Assembly: GCF_902726545.1 (NCBI RefSeq)
Contig: NZ_CACVAD010000035.1
Coordinates: 1 to 48,457 of the forward strand
DNA length: 48,457 nt
Origin: Yersinia artesiana
Lineage (GTDB): Bacteria > Pseudomonadota > Gammaproteobacteria > Enterobacterales > Enterobacteriaceae
Direction of reading: 5' to 3'
In this document: positions 15,383-25,201 of the stretch, piece by piece
Numbering within the stretch: the stretch's first letter is position 1
Layout of the letters: each line of letters begins with the position of its first letter
The notes under the pieces: generated by a model
What the model was told of the DNA's origin: nothing
The model's input: the letters and a program-made list of their open reading frames with translations, nothing else
The model's database searches: none
Program-made: the position numbers and the translations under genes

Positions 15383-16766
15383 TATGCAGATGCCAGAGGC
15401 CAACATGCTGCGCTCGCCGCCCACTTATGGCGAACTGACGCCCTGTGATGCCGCGACTATCCAACAGCGTGTGCGTGACGCCGGTGTGGTCGGAGCCGGT
15501 GGTGCCGGGTTCCCCACCGCGGTGAAGTTACAGGCACAGGCCGAGATTTTCCTGGTCAATGCCGCTGAATGTGAACCGATGTTGAAAGTGGATCAGCAAT
15601 TGATCCCACGTCAGGCGGCACGGCTGGTGCGCGGCGTGCTGTATGGCATGAAAGCCACCGGCGCATGCGAAGGCATCATTGCGCTGAAAGCTAAATATGA
15701 GGAGGCCATTGCAGCGCTGACGCCGCTGCTGCCACCACAGATTCGGCTGCATATTTTACCCGATGTTTACCCCGCCGGAGATGAAGTGATCACCATCTGG
15801 CTGGCAACCGGTCGCCGGGTTCCACCTGCGGCGCTGCCCATCAGCATTGGGGTGGTGGTGAATAACGTGCAAACCCTGCTCAACGTGGCCCGCGCCGTTG
15901 AACAGCAGTGGTCGGTCACCCGCCGAACGCTCACAGTGAATGGTGCCGTAGCCCGGCCATTGACCTTGACGGTGCCACTGGGCACGTCACTGCGGGAAGT
16001 GTTGGCTTTGGCGGGTGGCGAGACCATTAATAACCCTGCTTATATTAATGGTGGCCCGATGATGGGCCATGCCCTGCATGACCTTGATCAGCCCGTCACC
16101 AAAACCACTGGCGGCCTGCTAGTGTTACCCGCTGACCATCTGCTGATCACCCGCCGCGCCCGCAGTGATAAGGATGTGCTTGCCATCGCCCGCACCGTCT
16201 GCGAACAGTGCCGCATGTGTACCGAACTCTGCCCGCGCCACCTTATCGGCCATGAATTACCGCCGCACCTGTTGGTACGGGCGATTATCTACCAGCAAGT
16301 CGCCACGCCAGATATTTTGCTCAGCGCCCTGACCTGCTCGGAATGCAGTCTGTGTGAAAGCTATGCCTGCCCGGTGGATATCTCGCCGATGCGCATTAAC
16401 CGCCTGCTGAAAACTCAGTTACGTGCGCAGGGTGCCCGCTATCAAGGGGAGCTGCGCGCAGCTGACCCGATGGCGAAATACCGCATGGTGCCAACAGCTC
16501 GGCTGATCGCCCGCTTGAATTTAACCGACTGGTATCAGGCGGCACCCTTTAGTGAGAAGCCCTATCAGCCACAACAGGTGATATTGCCATTGCGCCAGCA
16601 TATCGGCGCTGCCGCAGAGGCCATCGTCGCAGTGGGTGATCAGGTAGAACAGGGCCAATTAATTGGGCAAATCCCGCATAACGCCTTGGGTGCACCACTG
16701 CATGCCAGTATCAGCGGCGTGGTTACTGCCATTAGTGGCAGTGCCATCACGATAAGTCGCGGCTGA
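15375..16766 (+). CDS. pduS: PduS, cobalamin reductase (flavo/iron-sulfur protein)
   Basis: A 463-residue RnfC/Nqo1-like electron-transfer protein that reduces cob(III)alamin for PduO. The N-terminal part has the glycine-rich VVGAGGAGFPTAVKLQAQ with NAAECEPML, the flavin/NADH-type fold. Two [4Fe-4S] motifs follow: CEQCRMCTELCPR (cysteines about 276, 279, 282, 286) and CSECSLCESYACPV (about 321, 324, 327, 332). The C-terminal part is a lipoyl-like hammerhead (GAPLHASISGVVTAI). The start at 15375 is preferred to 15354 because GAGGCG sits just upstream and the extension lies deeper inside pduQ. Confidence 0.93.
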   Translation: MSDMQMPEANMLRSPPTYGELTPCDAATIQQRVRDAGVVGAGGAGFPTAVKLQAQAEIFLVNAAECEPMLKVDQQLIPRQAARLVRGVLYGMKATGACEGIIALKAKYEEAIAALTPLLPPQIRLHILPDVYPAGDEVITIWLATGRRVPPAALPISIGVVVNNVQTLLNVARAVEQQWSVTRRTLTVNGAVARPLTLTVPLGTSLREVLALAGGETINNPAYINGGPMMGHALHDLDQPVTKTTGGLLVLPADHLLITRRARSDKDVLAIARTVCEQCRMCTELCPRHLIGHELPPHLLVRAIIYQQVATPDILLSALTCSECSLCESYACPVDISPMRINRLLKTQLRAQGARYQGELRAADPMAKYRMVPTARLIARLNLTDWYQAAPFSEKPYQPQQVILPLRQHIGAAAEAIVAVGDQVEQGQLIGQIPHNALGAPLHASISGVVTAISGSAITISRG

Positions 16767-16791
16767 CCGTGTTTTTTAAAGAGGAATCGGC

Positions 16792-17349
16792 ATGTCACAA
16801 GCCATTGGAATTGTTGAATTAAGCAGTATTGCCAAAGGGATGGAAGTCTGCGACCTGATGCTAAAAAGTGCCAACGTCGACCTGTTGGTCAGCAAAACCC
16901 TGTGCCCCGGCAAGTATTTGCTGATAGTGGGAGGTGATATCGGGGCGGTAACTCAGTCGGTACAAAATGGTGAACGGCACAGCGGTCACTTATTGGTCGA
17001 CAGCATCGTTTTGCCCAATCTTCATCCGTCAGTATTGCCCGCCATCAGCGGCCTGAACCCGGTGGAAAACCGTCAGGCGGCAGGTGTGGTGGAGACCTGG
17101 AGTGTTGTGGCCTGCATTACCGCCGCCGACCGTGCAGTGAAAGCCGCCAATGTCACTCTGGTACGTATTCATATGGCTTTTGGTATCGGTGGCAAATGTT
17201 ATCAAGTGCTTAGCGGTGACATTGCCGATGTGCAAACCGCCGTCGAGGTCGCCAGCCAATGTGCTGGTGAAAAGGGATTATTGATATACAGCTCAGTTAT
17301 CCCACGGCCCCATGAGGCGCTGTGGCGTCAGTTAGTTCAGGAGGCATGA
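16792..17349 (+). CDS. pduT: PduT, tandem-BMC shell protein with Fe-S cluster site
   Basis: A 185-residue protein with two BMC domains (about 1-90 and 95-182) that forms pseudo-hexameric trimers. Cys38, in [11 protein letters not shown], corresponds to the residue that holds a [4Fe-4S] cluster at the central pore in Salmonella PduT, suggesting electron transfer across the shell, perhaps to PduS, encoded just upstream. It follows pduS by 25 bases with AAAGAGGAA as ribosome site, and overlaps pduU by one base. Confidence 0.94.
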   Translation: MSQAIGIVELSSIAKGMEVCDLMLKSANVDLLVSKTLCPGKYLLIVGGDIGAVTQSVQNGERHSGHLLVDSIVLPNLHPSVLPAISGLNPVENRQAAGVVETWSVVACITAADRAVKAANVTLVRIHMAFGIGGKCYQVLSGDIADVQTAVEVASQCAGEKGLLIYSSVIPRPHEALWRQLVQEA

Positions 17350-17699
17350 TGGAAGCGAATAGCACCCCCGAGCGCGTGATCCAGGAATATGTGCCCGGTA
17401 AACAGATAACCCTGGCGCACCTGATAGCCAACCCTAACAAGGCGCTTTATAAAAAACTGGGGCTAAACGATGTCAGCAGCGCCATTGGCATTTTGACCAT
17501 TACCCCCAGTGAAGCCTCGATTATTGCCAGTGATATCGCCACCAAATCCGGCGCAGTCGAGATTGGTTTTATTGACCGATTTACCGGTGCCGTGGTGTTT
17601 ACCGGCGATGTTTCCGCGGTGGAATACGCATTGAAACAGGTGATTCACACCTTGGGTGACATGATGAAATTCACTGCCTGCCCGATGACCCGGACCTGA
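17349..17699 (+). CDS. pduU: PduU, circularly permuted BMC shell protein
   Basis: A 116-residue minor shell protein, exactly the Salmonella length. The N-terminal part ([20 protein letters not shown]) forms the beta-barrel cap characteristic of PduU, followed by a permuted BMC domain ([20 protein letters not shown]). The ATG at 17349 (TGATG overlap with the pduT stop, preceded by CAGGAGG) matches the family start. An adjacent ATG at 17346 would add one Met, and the frame is open back to 17322. pduV starts four bases after the stop. Confidence 0.94.
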   Translation: MEANSTPERVIQEYVPGKQITLAHLIANPNKALYKKLGLNDVSSAIGILTITPSEASIIASDIATKSGAVEIGFIDRFTGAVVFTGDVSAVEYALKQVIHTLGDMMKFTACPMTRT

Positions 17700-17703
17700 T
17701 GCC

Positions 17704-19384
<1,681 letters not shown>

Positions 19385-19392
19385 GAGGCAAT

Positions 19393-20175
19393 ATGAAAAG
19401 TGGAAAAGTTTGGCTAGTCGGAGCGGGGCCAGGGGATGCAGCGCTGATTACAGTAAAAGGCTTACAGGCCATTCGTCGTGCTGAAGCGCTGGTCTATGAC
19501 CGGTTAGTCTGTGCGGAATTATTGGCCGAGGCACCAGAGGGTTGTGAAATGATTAATGTGGGCAAAACCCCCAACCATCATTTGGTGCCACAACCGCAAA
19601 TCAATGAAATTTTGGTGGATTGTGCTCAACGCGGCTTGAATGTAGTGCGGCTAAAAGGCGGCGACCCTTATGTCTTCGGCCGTGGCGGAGAAGAAGCCGA
19701 AGCACTGGCTCTGGCGGATATTCCGTTTGAAGTGGTGCCGGGAATCAGCTCCGCCATCGGTGGATTGGCCTATGCGGGTATCCCGGTGACCCATCGTGAT
19801 TATGCCTCCGGTTTTCATGTGGTTACCGGCCATTTACGTCAGGGCAATGAGCCACAGGATTGGGCAACACTGGCAAAACTGGAAGGTACATTGATTATTC
19901 TGATGGGCATGGCGCAACTGACCACCATTTGCCAGCAACTGATTGCTGGAGGCAAAGCGCCCACCACACCTGCGGCGGTGGTGATGTATGCCAGCCACCA
20001 GCAGCAGCAAGTGGCCAGTGGCACTCTGACCACGTTAGCTGATCAAGTTGCGGCGCAAGGATTATCAGCCCCGGCACTGATTGTTATTGGTGATGTGGTG
20101 CGCCTGCGCGACCTACTGGCATTCACACCAGAAGTGTTGGCGCTAAACTCAATTCCCTCGCTTATGGTAATCTAA
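19393..20175 (+). CDS. cobA: Uroporphyrinogen-III C-methyltransferase (SUMT)
   Basis: A 260-residue SAM-dependent methylase that makes precorrin-2 from uroporphyrinogen III, the entry to B12 and siroheme. Motifs are LVGAGPGDAALITVKGLQAI at the N-terminus, the RLKGGDPYVFGRGGEEAE signature near 90-107, VVPGISSAIGGLAYAGIPVT, and LIILMGMAQL. There is no CysG oxidase/chelatase part, so it is a dedicated SUMT. The symbol follows the SUMT convention; in Salmonella cobA means an adenosyltransferase, which this is not. The start at 19393 is preferred (AGAGG four bases upstream), with an alternative ATG at 19381 inside the pduW stop. It is co-directional with pduW and cobD. Confidence 0.92.
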   Translation: MKSGKVWLVGAGPGDAALITVKGLQAIRRAEALVYDRLVCAELLAEAPEGCEMINVGKTPNHHLVPQPQINEILVDCAQRGLNVVRLKGGDPYVFGRGGEEAEALALADIPFEVVPGISSAIGGLAYAGIPVTHRDYASGFHVVTGHLRQGNEPQDWATLAKLEGTLIILMGMAQLTTICQQLIAGGKAPTTPAAVVMYASHQQQQVASGTLTTLADQVAAQGLSAPALIVIGDVVRLRDLLAFTPEVLALNSIPSLMVI

Positions 20176-20207
20176 ATGCACAACCTAAATAGGGGAATAA
20201 CGCAGCA

Positions 20208-21281
20208 ATGAGCGAACATGGCGGGAATGTGCTGGAAATGGCACTGAAAATTGGGACAAACGCAGAGAATATCATCGATTTCAGTGCCAATATTAATCCG
20301 TTGGGAATGCCAGACTCCCTAAAAATCGCCATTGTTGAACAGTTAGTGCGCGCGGAGCGCTACCCCGATGTGGAATATCGCCAGTTGCATGATGCACTGG
20401 CCCGCGCTCACCATTGTTTGCCGGAAAATATCATGGCAGGCAATGGTGCAACCGAACTCATTTATGCCGTAGTGCATTATCTGCAACCACGCACGGCCCT
20501 GCTGCTGACACCGGGTTTTGCTGAATACCGTCGCGCCCTGCAACGGGTCGGTTGCCAGATTGATGATTATCAGATGAGTGAAGCTGATGGCTATCAGCCC
20601 GATGAGCGGCTGCTGGCGGTATTAGAACAGCAGCGCCCTGACTGCCTGTTTCTGGCAACCCCCAATAACCCGACTGGATTAATGCCAGATGCTGATCTGC
20701 TGCAAGCTATTGTACGCTGCTGCCATCAATACCAAATTGCGTTAATTGTTGATGAAGCTTTTATTGATTTCCTTCCTGATGCGCCGGGACTTATCCCACA
20801 ATTAGCTGATTTCCCGCACCTTTATGTATTGCGCTCACTGACCAAGTTTTTCGCTATTCCGGGGTTGCGGTTGGGATATTTGCTTAGCGGCGATTTGAAG
20901 GGCATCGAGCAGATGAAACAACAGCGCGAACCCTGGACCATCAATGCCTTCGCCGCGCTGGCAGGTGAGATTATTCTCGATGACCAGCCTTATATTCAAG
21001 CCACTCATGAATGGTTGGCACAGCAGCAGCATTGGCTATATCAGCAATTATGCACCATTCCCACATTGCAGGTGTGGCAAGGTTGCGCCAACTATCTTTT
21101 CCTGCGCTGTTTGATGCCGGAAATAGCGCTACAACCGGCATTATTACAGCACCATATTCTGATTCGCCATTGCGCTAATTACCCCGGACTGACCCGCGAC
21201 CACTATCGTGTGGCCATCAAAAGTGCAACGGACAATCAACGACTGGTCACCGCGTTACAACAGGTTTTTAGCCATGGCTGA
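20208..21281 (+). CDS. cobD: CobD, L-threonine-O-3-phosphate decarboxylase
   Basis: A 357-residue PLP enzyme of the aspartate aminotransferase fold. It makes (R)-1-amino-2-propanol O-2-phosphate, the linker of the B12 nucleotide loop. The N-terminal HGGNVLEMALKIG and DFSANINPLGMP are family hallmarks. The PLP lysine is about Lys213 in RSLTKFFAIPGLRLGYLL. Its substrate, threonine phosphate, is made by PduX, the next gene, whose start overlaps it by eight bases, so the two consecutive pathway steps are translationally linked. It lies 32 bases after cobA with AGGGGAA further upstream. Confidence 0.95.
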   Translation: MSEHGGNVLEMALKIGTNAENIIDFSANINPLGMPDSLKIAIVEQLVRAERYPDVEYRQLHDALARAHHCLPENIMAGNGATELIYAVVHYLQPRTALLLTPGFAEYRRALQRVGCQIDDYQMSEADGYQPDERLLAVLEQQRPDCLFLATPNNPTGLMPDADLLQAIVRCCHQYQIALIVDEAFIDFLPDAPGLIPQLADFPHLYVLRSLTKFFAIPGLRLGYLLSGDLKGIEQMKQQREPWTINAFAALAGEIILDDQPYIQATHEWLAQQQHWLYQQLCTIPTLQVWQGCANYLFLRCLMPEIALQPALLQHHILIRHCANYPGLTRDHYRVAIKSATDNQRLVTALQQVFSHG

Positions 21282-22134
21282 GGCCCGTTGCCCCGCCTCC
21301 TGTGGTGAGTTGATTCAGGGCTGGATACTGGGTGGGGAGAAGCTCATTTCTTGCCCGATAAACTGGTTTAGCACGGTATCAGTGACCGATGGTGTGCCGG
21401 GCAGCCACGAACGGCCACGGATGCGCCAAATGCTGAAAGCTGTATTGGCTTATTTTGACCAACCAGCAGAGATGGCCCGTGGCCTGCATATCAATTTTGA
21501 TTCCACCATTCCGGTGGCAAAAGGGTTAGCCAGCAGCACCGCAGATATTGCCGCCACTGCTCTGGCAACCGCGCGTCACTTGGGGGAAACACTGGATGAA
21601 GCTGCACTGGCTGCCCTGTGTGTCAGCCTTGAACCCACTGACAGCACCCTGTTTCAACGGCTGACCCTGTTTGATCATCAAACCGCCGCCACACAAATTG
21701 CTTATGATTGGCAACCCAGCGTGGATATTCTGCTGCTGGAAAGCCCACAATGCCTCAACACCGAGGATTATCATCGTCGACACCGCCAGACAGCCCTACT
21801 GGCAAGCGCCCCATCGTTAGAACAAGCATGGCAACTGTTTACGCAGGCCGCTGAGCACCATGATTGCGCCCTGCTAGGCCAGTCCACCACACTTAGCGCA
21901 CAGGCCAGCCAACATCTGCTAGTTAAACCCAACTTCTGCGCTCTGCTGGAATTAGTCGAAGAGCTGGATTTATATGGACTGAATGTGGCACACAGCGGCA
22001 GTGTGGTGGGGTTATTATTAGACCGTCAACTCCATGATGTAGAACAGCTTTATTGGCAATTACAACAGCGCAATATCACACAAAATTACCCAAACCAACA
22101 CTTATTAACTATGGTGCCCGGCGGGGTGCGGTAA
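21274..22134 (+). CDS. pduX: PduX, L-threonine kinase
   Basis: A 286-residue GHMP-family kinase that phosphorylates L-threonine for B12 assembly and salvage. The N-terminus ARCPASCGELIQGWILG is the PduX signature, and the GHMP ATP loop is PVAKGLASSTADIAATA at about residues 75-91. A late glycine-rich stretch (NVAHSGSVVGLLLDRQ) is the third GHMP motif. The frame is open from 21208, but the ATG at 21274 fits the family and overlaps the cobD stop by eight bases. It is the last gene of the pdu transcript, ending the island on this side. Confidence 0.93.
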   Translation: MAEARCPASCGELIQGWILGGEKLISCPINWFSTVSVTDGVPGSHERPRMRQMLKAVLAYFDQPAEMARGLHINFDSTIPVAKGLASSTADIAATALATARHLGETLDEAALAALCVSLEPTDSTLFQRLTLFDHQTAATQIAYDWQPSVDILLLESPQCLNTEDYHRRHRQTALLASAPSLEQAWQLFTQAAEHHDCALLGQSTTLSAQASQHLLVKPNFCALLELVEELDLYGLNVAHSGSVVGLLLDRQLHDVEQLYWQLQQRNITQNYPNQHLLTMVPGGVR

Positions 22135-22499
22135 CCCCATTTGGCTGCCGTTTAACACGGAAAACCATCAAACCAGAATGTCCATGTAAATAGCGCTGTT
22201 ATTACCCTTTCCCCTACCATTTTTATGCAACTCTCGTTGTCTTTCCCCTCAGAATCATGACGCCAGTCACAAACAGGGAAAGCAGCTATTTTATCCATGT
22301 AAATAGCATTTATAGATATGGGGAAAATGGCTATCGAGGCAGTAGAGTCCACCTACGGGAAATGTAGTGCAGATGTGAAATTTGCTTCCCGCTAAATCTT
22401 CACTTTTTTAAAAACATAAATAAAACTTAATTAATACAGAATATTACGCCAACACCTAACTACGATAACCTCAACCTACATTAGCTCCGGGAGCCTTAG
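22135..22499. promoter_or_regulatory. Upstream region of the ABC importer
   Basis: A 365-base gene-free gap between pduX and the binding-protein gene. The 14-mer TCCATGTAAATAGC occurs twice, at 22181-22194 and 22294-22307. The second copy is part of an imperfect palindrome (GCTATTTTATCCATGTAAATAGC) and could be an operator. A lone TGTGA lies near 22374. The stretch just before the gene ends in CCGGGAGCC, its probable ribosome site. No regulator gene is adjacent and no confident promoter was identified. Confidence 0.4.
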
Positions 22500-23483
22500 A
22501 TGAAAAAACTGAGTGTAAAAACGTTATTGGCGGCCAGTCTGTTTAGCATGATGGTGTGCTCAGGCAGTGCTTTGGCGCAAGAAGTCGAAGTCGTCAATAT
22601 TTCGAAAATAGCCGGAATGCCTTGGTTCAACCGTATGGGCGAAGGGGTAGAACGTGCCGGTAAAGATCTCGGGATCAAAGCCTATCAAGTCGGCCCATCC
22701 AGCACCGATGCCCCACAACAAGTGAAAATCATTGAAGATTTAATCGCCAAGAAAGTCAGCGCCATCAGTATCGTGCCAAACGATGCTGATGTGCTGGAAC
22801 CAGTATTCAAGAAAGCGCGCGATGCTGGCATCGTGGTATTAACCAACGAATCTCCGGGGCAGCCTAGCGCTAACTGGGATATCGAAATCATTGATAACGC
22901 CAAATTCGCTGCCGACAACGTGGAAGAAATGGCAAAAGCTATGGGTGGTAAAGGCGGCTATGTGATTTATGTCGGTAGCCTGACCGTGCCGCAACATAAC
23001 CTGTGGGCCGATTTGTTTGTTAAATACCAGAAAGAGCATTACCCGGAAATGTTTGAAGTGACCAGCCGTATGCCTGTTGCCGAGAGCATTGATGACTCAC
23101 GCCGCACCACACTGGATTTGATGAAAGCGCATAGTGATTTGAAAGGTATTGTGGCTTTCGGTTCACAAGGCCCGATTGGTGCAGGCCGTGCAGTGAAAGA
23201 AAAACGGGCGAAAAATAATGTCCATGTGTTCGGCATGATGATCCCATCTCAGGCTGCATCGCTGGTTAAAAGTGGCGATATCGCCATGGGCGTAACTTAT
23301 GACCCAGGTTCTGCTGGTTATGCCATGACTGCCGTGGCTGACAAGGTACTGAAAGGCGAGAAAATCGAAACAGGCATGGAGATCCCTGGAGTAGGTAAAG
23401 CGGAAGTTGATCAAGCTAAGCACCTGATTCAGTTCCACAATGTGTTGCGAGTTACCAAAGATAACGTGGATTCGCTGTATTGA
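22500..23483 (+). CDS. Periplasmic sugar-type ABC binding protein (LsrB-like)
   Basis: A 327-residue periplasmic receptor. The signal peptide is clear: a Lys-rich start, a hydrophobic core, and a likely cut after SALA (residue 26). The mature part is a two-lobed type-1 binding protein (Peripla_BP_4; NISKIAGMPWFNRMGEGVER, then SIVPNDADVLEPVFKKARDAG). The C-terminus (MEIPGVGKAEV, then TKDNVDSLY) resembles the AI-2 receptor LsrB, which ends in an IPGIGK block and a KDN-hydrophobic-D tail, more than it resembles RbsB. The family also covers rhamnose receptors. No lsrF, lsrG, lsrK, lsrR or sugar kinase is nearby, so the substrate is unknown. Confidence 0.85.
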   Translation: MKKLSVKTLLAASLFSMMVCSGSALAQEVEVVNISKIAGMPWFNRMGEGVERAGKDLGIKAYQVGPSSTDAPQQVKIIEDLIAKKVSAISIVPNDADVLEPVFKKARDAGIVVLTNESPGQPSANWDIEIIDNAKFAADNVEEMAKAMGGKGGYVIYVGSLTVPQHNLWADLFVKYQKEHYPEMFEVTSRMPVAESIDDSRRTTLDLMKAHSDLKGIVAFGSQGPIGAGRAVKEKRAKNNVHVFGMMIPSQAASLVKSGDIAMGVTYDPGSAGYAMTAVADKVLKGEKIETGMEIPGVGKAEVDQAKHLIQFHNVLRVTKDNVDSLY

Positions 23484-23494
23484 TTCACTGAGTT

Positions 23495-23528
23495 ATTGCA
23501 GAGCCTGGCTCCAGTTTGGCTCTGCAAT
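23495..23528 (+). promoter_or_regulatory. Hairpin after the binding-protein gene
   Basis: A perfect 11-bp inverted repeat, ATTGCAGAGCC (23495-23505) and GGCTCTGCAAT (23518-23528), with a 12-base loop. No T tract follows, so it is more likely an mRNA-stabilising or attenuating hairpin than a full terminator. Such hairpins commonly raise binding-protein expression above that of membrane components. Confidence 0.55.
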
Positions 23529-23562
23529 TAATAAAAAAACCAGCCAATAAGTTTAGAAGATA

Positions 23563-23634
23563 GAAGGGGTTAACGCTCCCAGGGGCACTCCGGCGGCTTA
23601 CGCCGCTACGACCCCAACGGAACGCTTCCCCTTC
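23563..23634. repeat. Short palindromic repeat-like element
   Basis: A 72-base nested palindrome. Outer arms are GAAGGGG (23563-23569) and CCCCTTC (23628-23634), an inner stem is CGGCG-GCTTA-CGCCG (23591-23605), and a partial middle pairing involves AACGCTCC with GGAACG. The layout parallels the larger palindromic repeats at 6874, 31821 and 46323 but the sequence differs, so it appears to be a separate family. It sits between the binding-protein and ATPase genes of one transporter. Confidence 0.5.
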
Positions 23635-23719
23635 AATTAATATTGCTACAGCCTCATTGCTGCAGTGCCTTGTCTGGTTTTTATGGTTTAGGTAGTATCT
23701 ATTTGTATCCAGAGGATCT

Positions 23720-25201
23720 ATGCAGCCATTTATTACCCTGGAAAATATCAGTAAAACCTTCTATGGCGTCAAAGCGCTGGATAAGGTGGCTATGACCCTG
23801 TTACCCGGTGAGGTGCATTGCCTTGCAGGACAAAACGGTTGCGGCAAATCCACACTGATCAAGATTATCTCCGGTGTTTATCAACCCGATACCGACGCCA
23901 CGATGACTATCGATGGCAAAACCTATTCCACCCTGACTCCCATTGAATCTGTCCGGTTGGGGATTCAGGTGATTTATCAAGACTTATCGTTATTCCCCAA
24001 TTTGACCGTGGCTGAGAATATCGCCATGAACCATTATCACCATCATCTGTGGGTGAACAAACGCCAGATGCGGGAAACTGCCGAGCGTGTCATCAAGAGC
24101 ATTGGTGCCCATCTTAATCTGGATGAATTGGTTGAAGACCTCCCCATCGCCCAGAAACAGTTAGTCGCCATCTGCCGTGCGCTGGCGCAGGATGCCCGGC
24201 TGATTGTGATGGATGAACCCACCGCATCTCTAACCCGGCAAGAGGTTAACGGCTTGCTGCGGGTGGTGCATGAACTGAAATCACGCAATATCTGCGTGGT
24301 ATTTGTCAGCCACCGGTTGAGCGAAGTGCTGGAAATTTCAGACCGTATTACCGTGCTCAAAGATGGTCATTGGGTCGGAACTTACCCTGCCGCTGAAGTT
24401 GATAATGCACGGCTGGCCTGGCTGATGACCGGTATGAAGTTTGATTTTCAGGTGCTGCCACCCTATAGCGCCTCACTTGCACCCGTGCTGGCAGTGGAAG
24501 AACTTTCCCGTGGCAATGAATATCACGATATCTCACTGACATTGCATCCCGGTGAAATTGTCTCACTGGTTGGCTTACTGGGTTCTGGCCGCACAGAATT
24601 GTGCCTTAGCCTATTTGGTTTGACTACACCAGAGTCAGGCACCATTCGTATCAATGATAAACCGATGTATTTTACCAGTAACCGCGATGCTATTGCCGCT
24701 GGCGTGGGTTATGTCTCAGAAGATCGCATGAGTACCGGACTGATTATGGAGCAATCAATCCGTGACAATATCAGCGCCACTGTTTTACATCGGCTTAAAA
24801 ACACTTTCCACCTGATGCGTACCGAGCGAGTCGATACATTGGTCGAAGACATGGTTAAGCACCTGTCTATCAAAATTGGTAATAGCGATTTGCCGGTCAA
24901 TACCTTATCTGGCGGTAATGCACAGCGTATTGCTATTGCCAAATGGCTGGCAACCGACCCACAAATATTGATTCTCGACTCACCAACCGTTGGAGTAGAT
25001 ATCGCCAATAAAGCCGGTATTTATAATATTATCAATGCACTGGCAGCACGGGGAATTGCGGTATTAATGGTTTGCGATGAAATTGATGAAGCCTACTTTA
25101 ACAGCCACCGTATTTTAGTAATGCGGTCTGGGCGGCTGGTGCAGGAGTTCTTGCCAGGTAACAGCAGCGAAGCAGCCATTGCGGAGGTAGTAAATGGCTA
25201 A
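23720..25201 (+). CDS. Sugar-type ABC importer, double ATPase
   Basis: A 493-residue cytoplasmic protein with two fused nucleotide-binding domains, as in RbsA, RhaT and LsrA. Domain 1 has Walker A GQNGCGKS (37-44), Walker B LIVMDEPTAS and a degenerate signature (PIAQKQLVAICRAL). Domain 2 has a degenerate Walker A (GLLGSGRTEL, no Lys), an intact LSGGNAQRIAIAKWL signature, and a Walker B reading LILDSPTVGVD in which Ser replaces the catalytic Glu. One composite ATP site therefore looks complete and the other degenerate. It overlaps the next permease gene by eight bases. The ribosome site is CCAGAGGATCT. Confidence 0.9.
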   Translation: MQPFITLENISKTFYGVKALDKVAMTLLPGEVHCLAGQNGCGKSTLIKIISGVYQPDTDATMTIDGKTYSTLTPIESVRLGIQVIYQDLSLFPNLTVAENIAMNHYHHHLWVNKRQMRETAERVIKSIGAHLNLDELVEDLPIAQKQLVAICRALAQDARLIVMDEPTASLTRQEVNGLLRVVHELKSRNICVVFVSHRLSEVLEISDRITVLKDGHWVGTYPAAEVDNARLAWLMTGMKFDFQVLPPYSASLAPVLAVEELSRGNEYHDISLTLHPGEIVSLVGLLGSGRTELCLSLFGLTTPESGTIRINDKPMYFTSNRDAIAAGVGYVSEDRMSTGLIMEQSIRDNISATVLHRLKNTFHLMRTERVDTLVEDMVKHLSIKIGNSDLPVNTLSGGNAQRIAIAKWLATDPQILILDSPTVGVDIANKAGIYNIINALAARGIAVLMVCDEIDEAYFNSHRILVMRSGRLVQEFLPGNSSEAAIAEVVNG

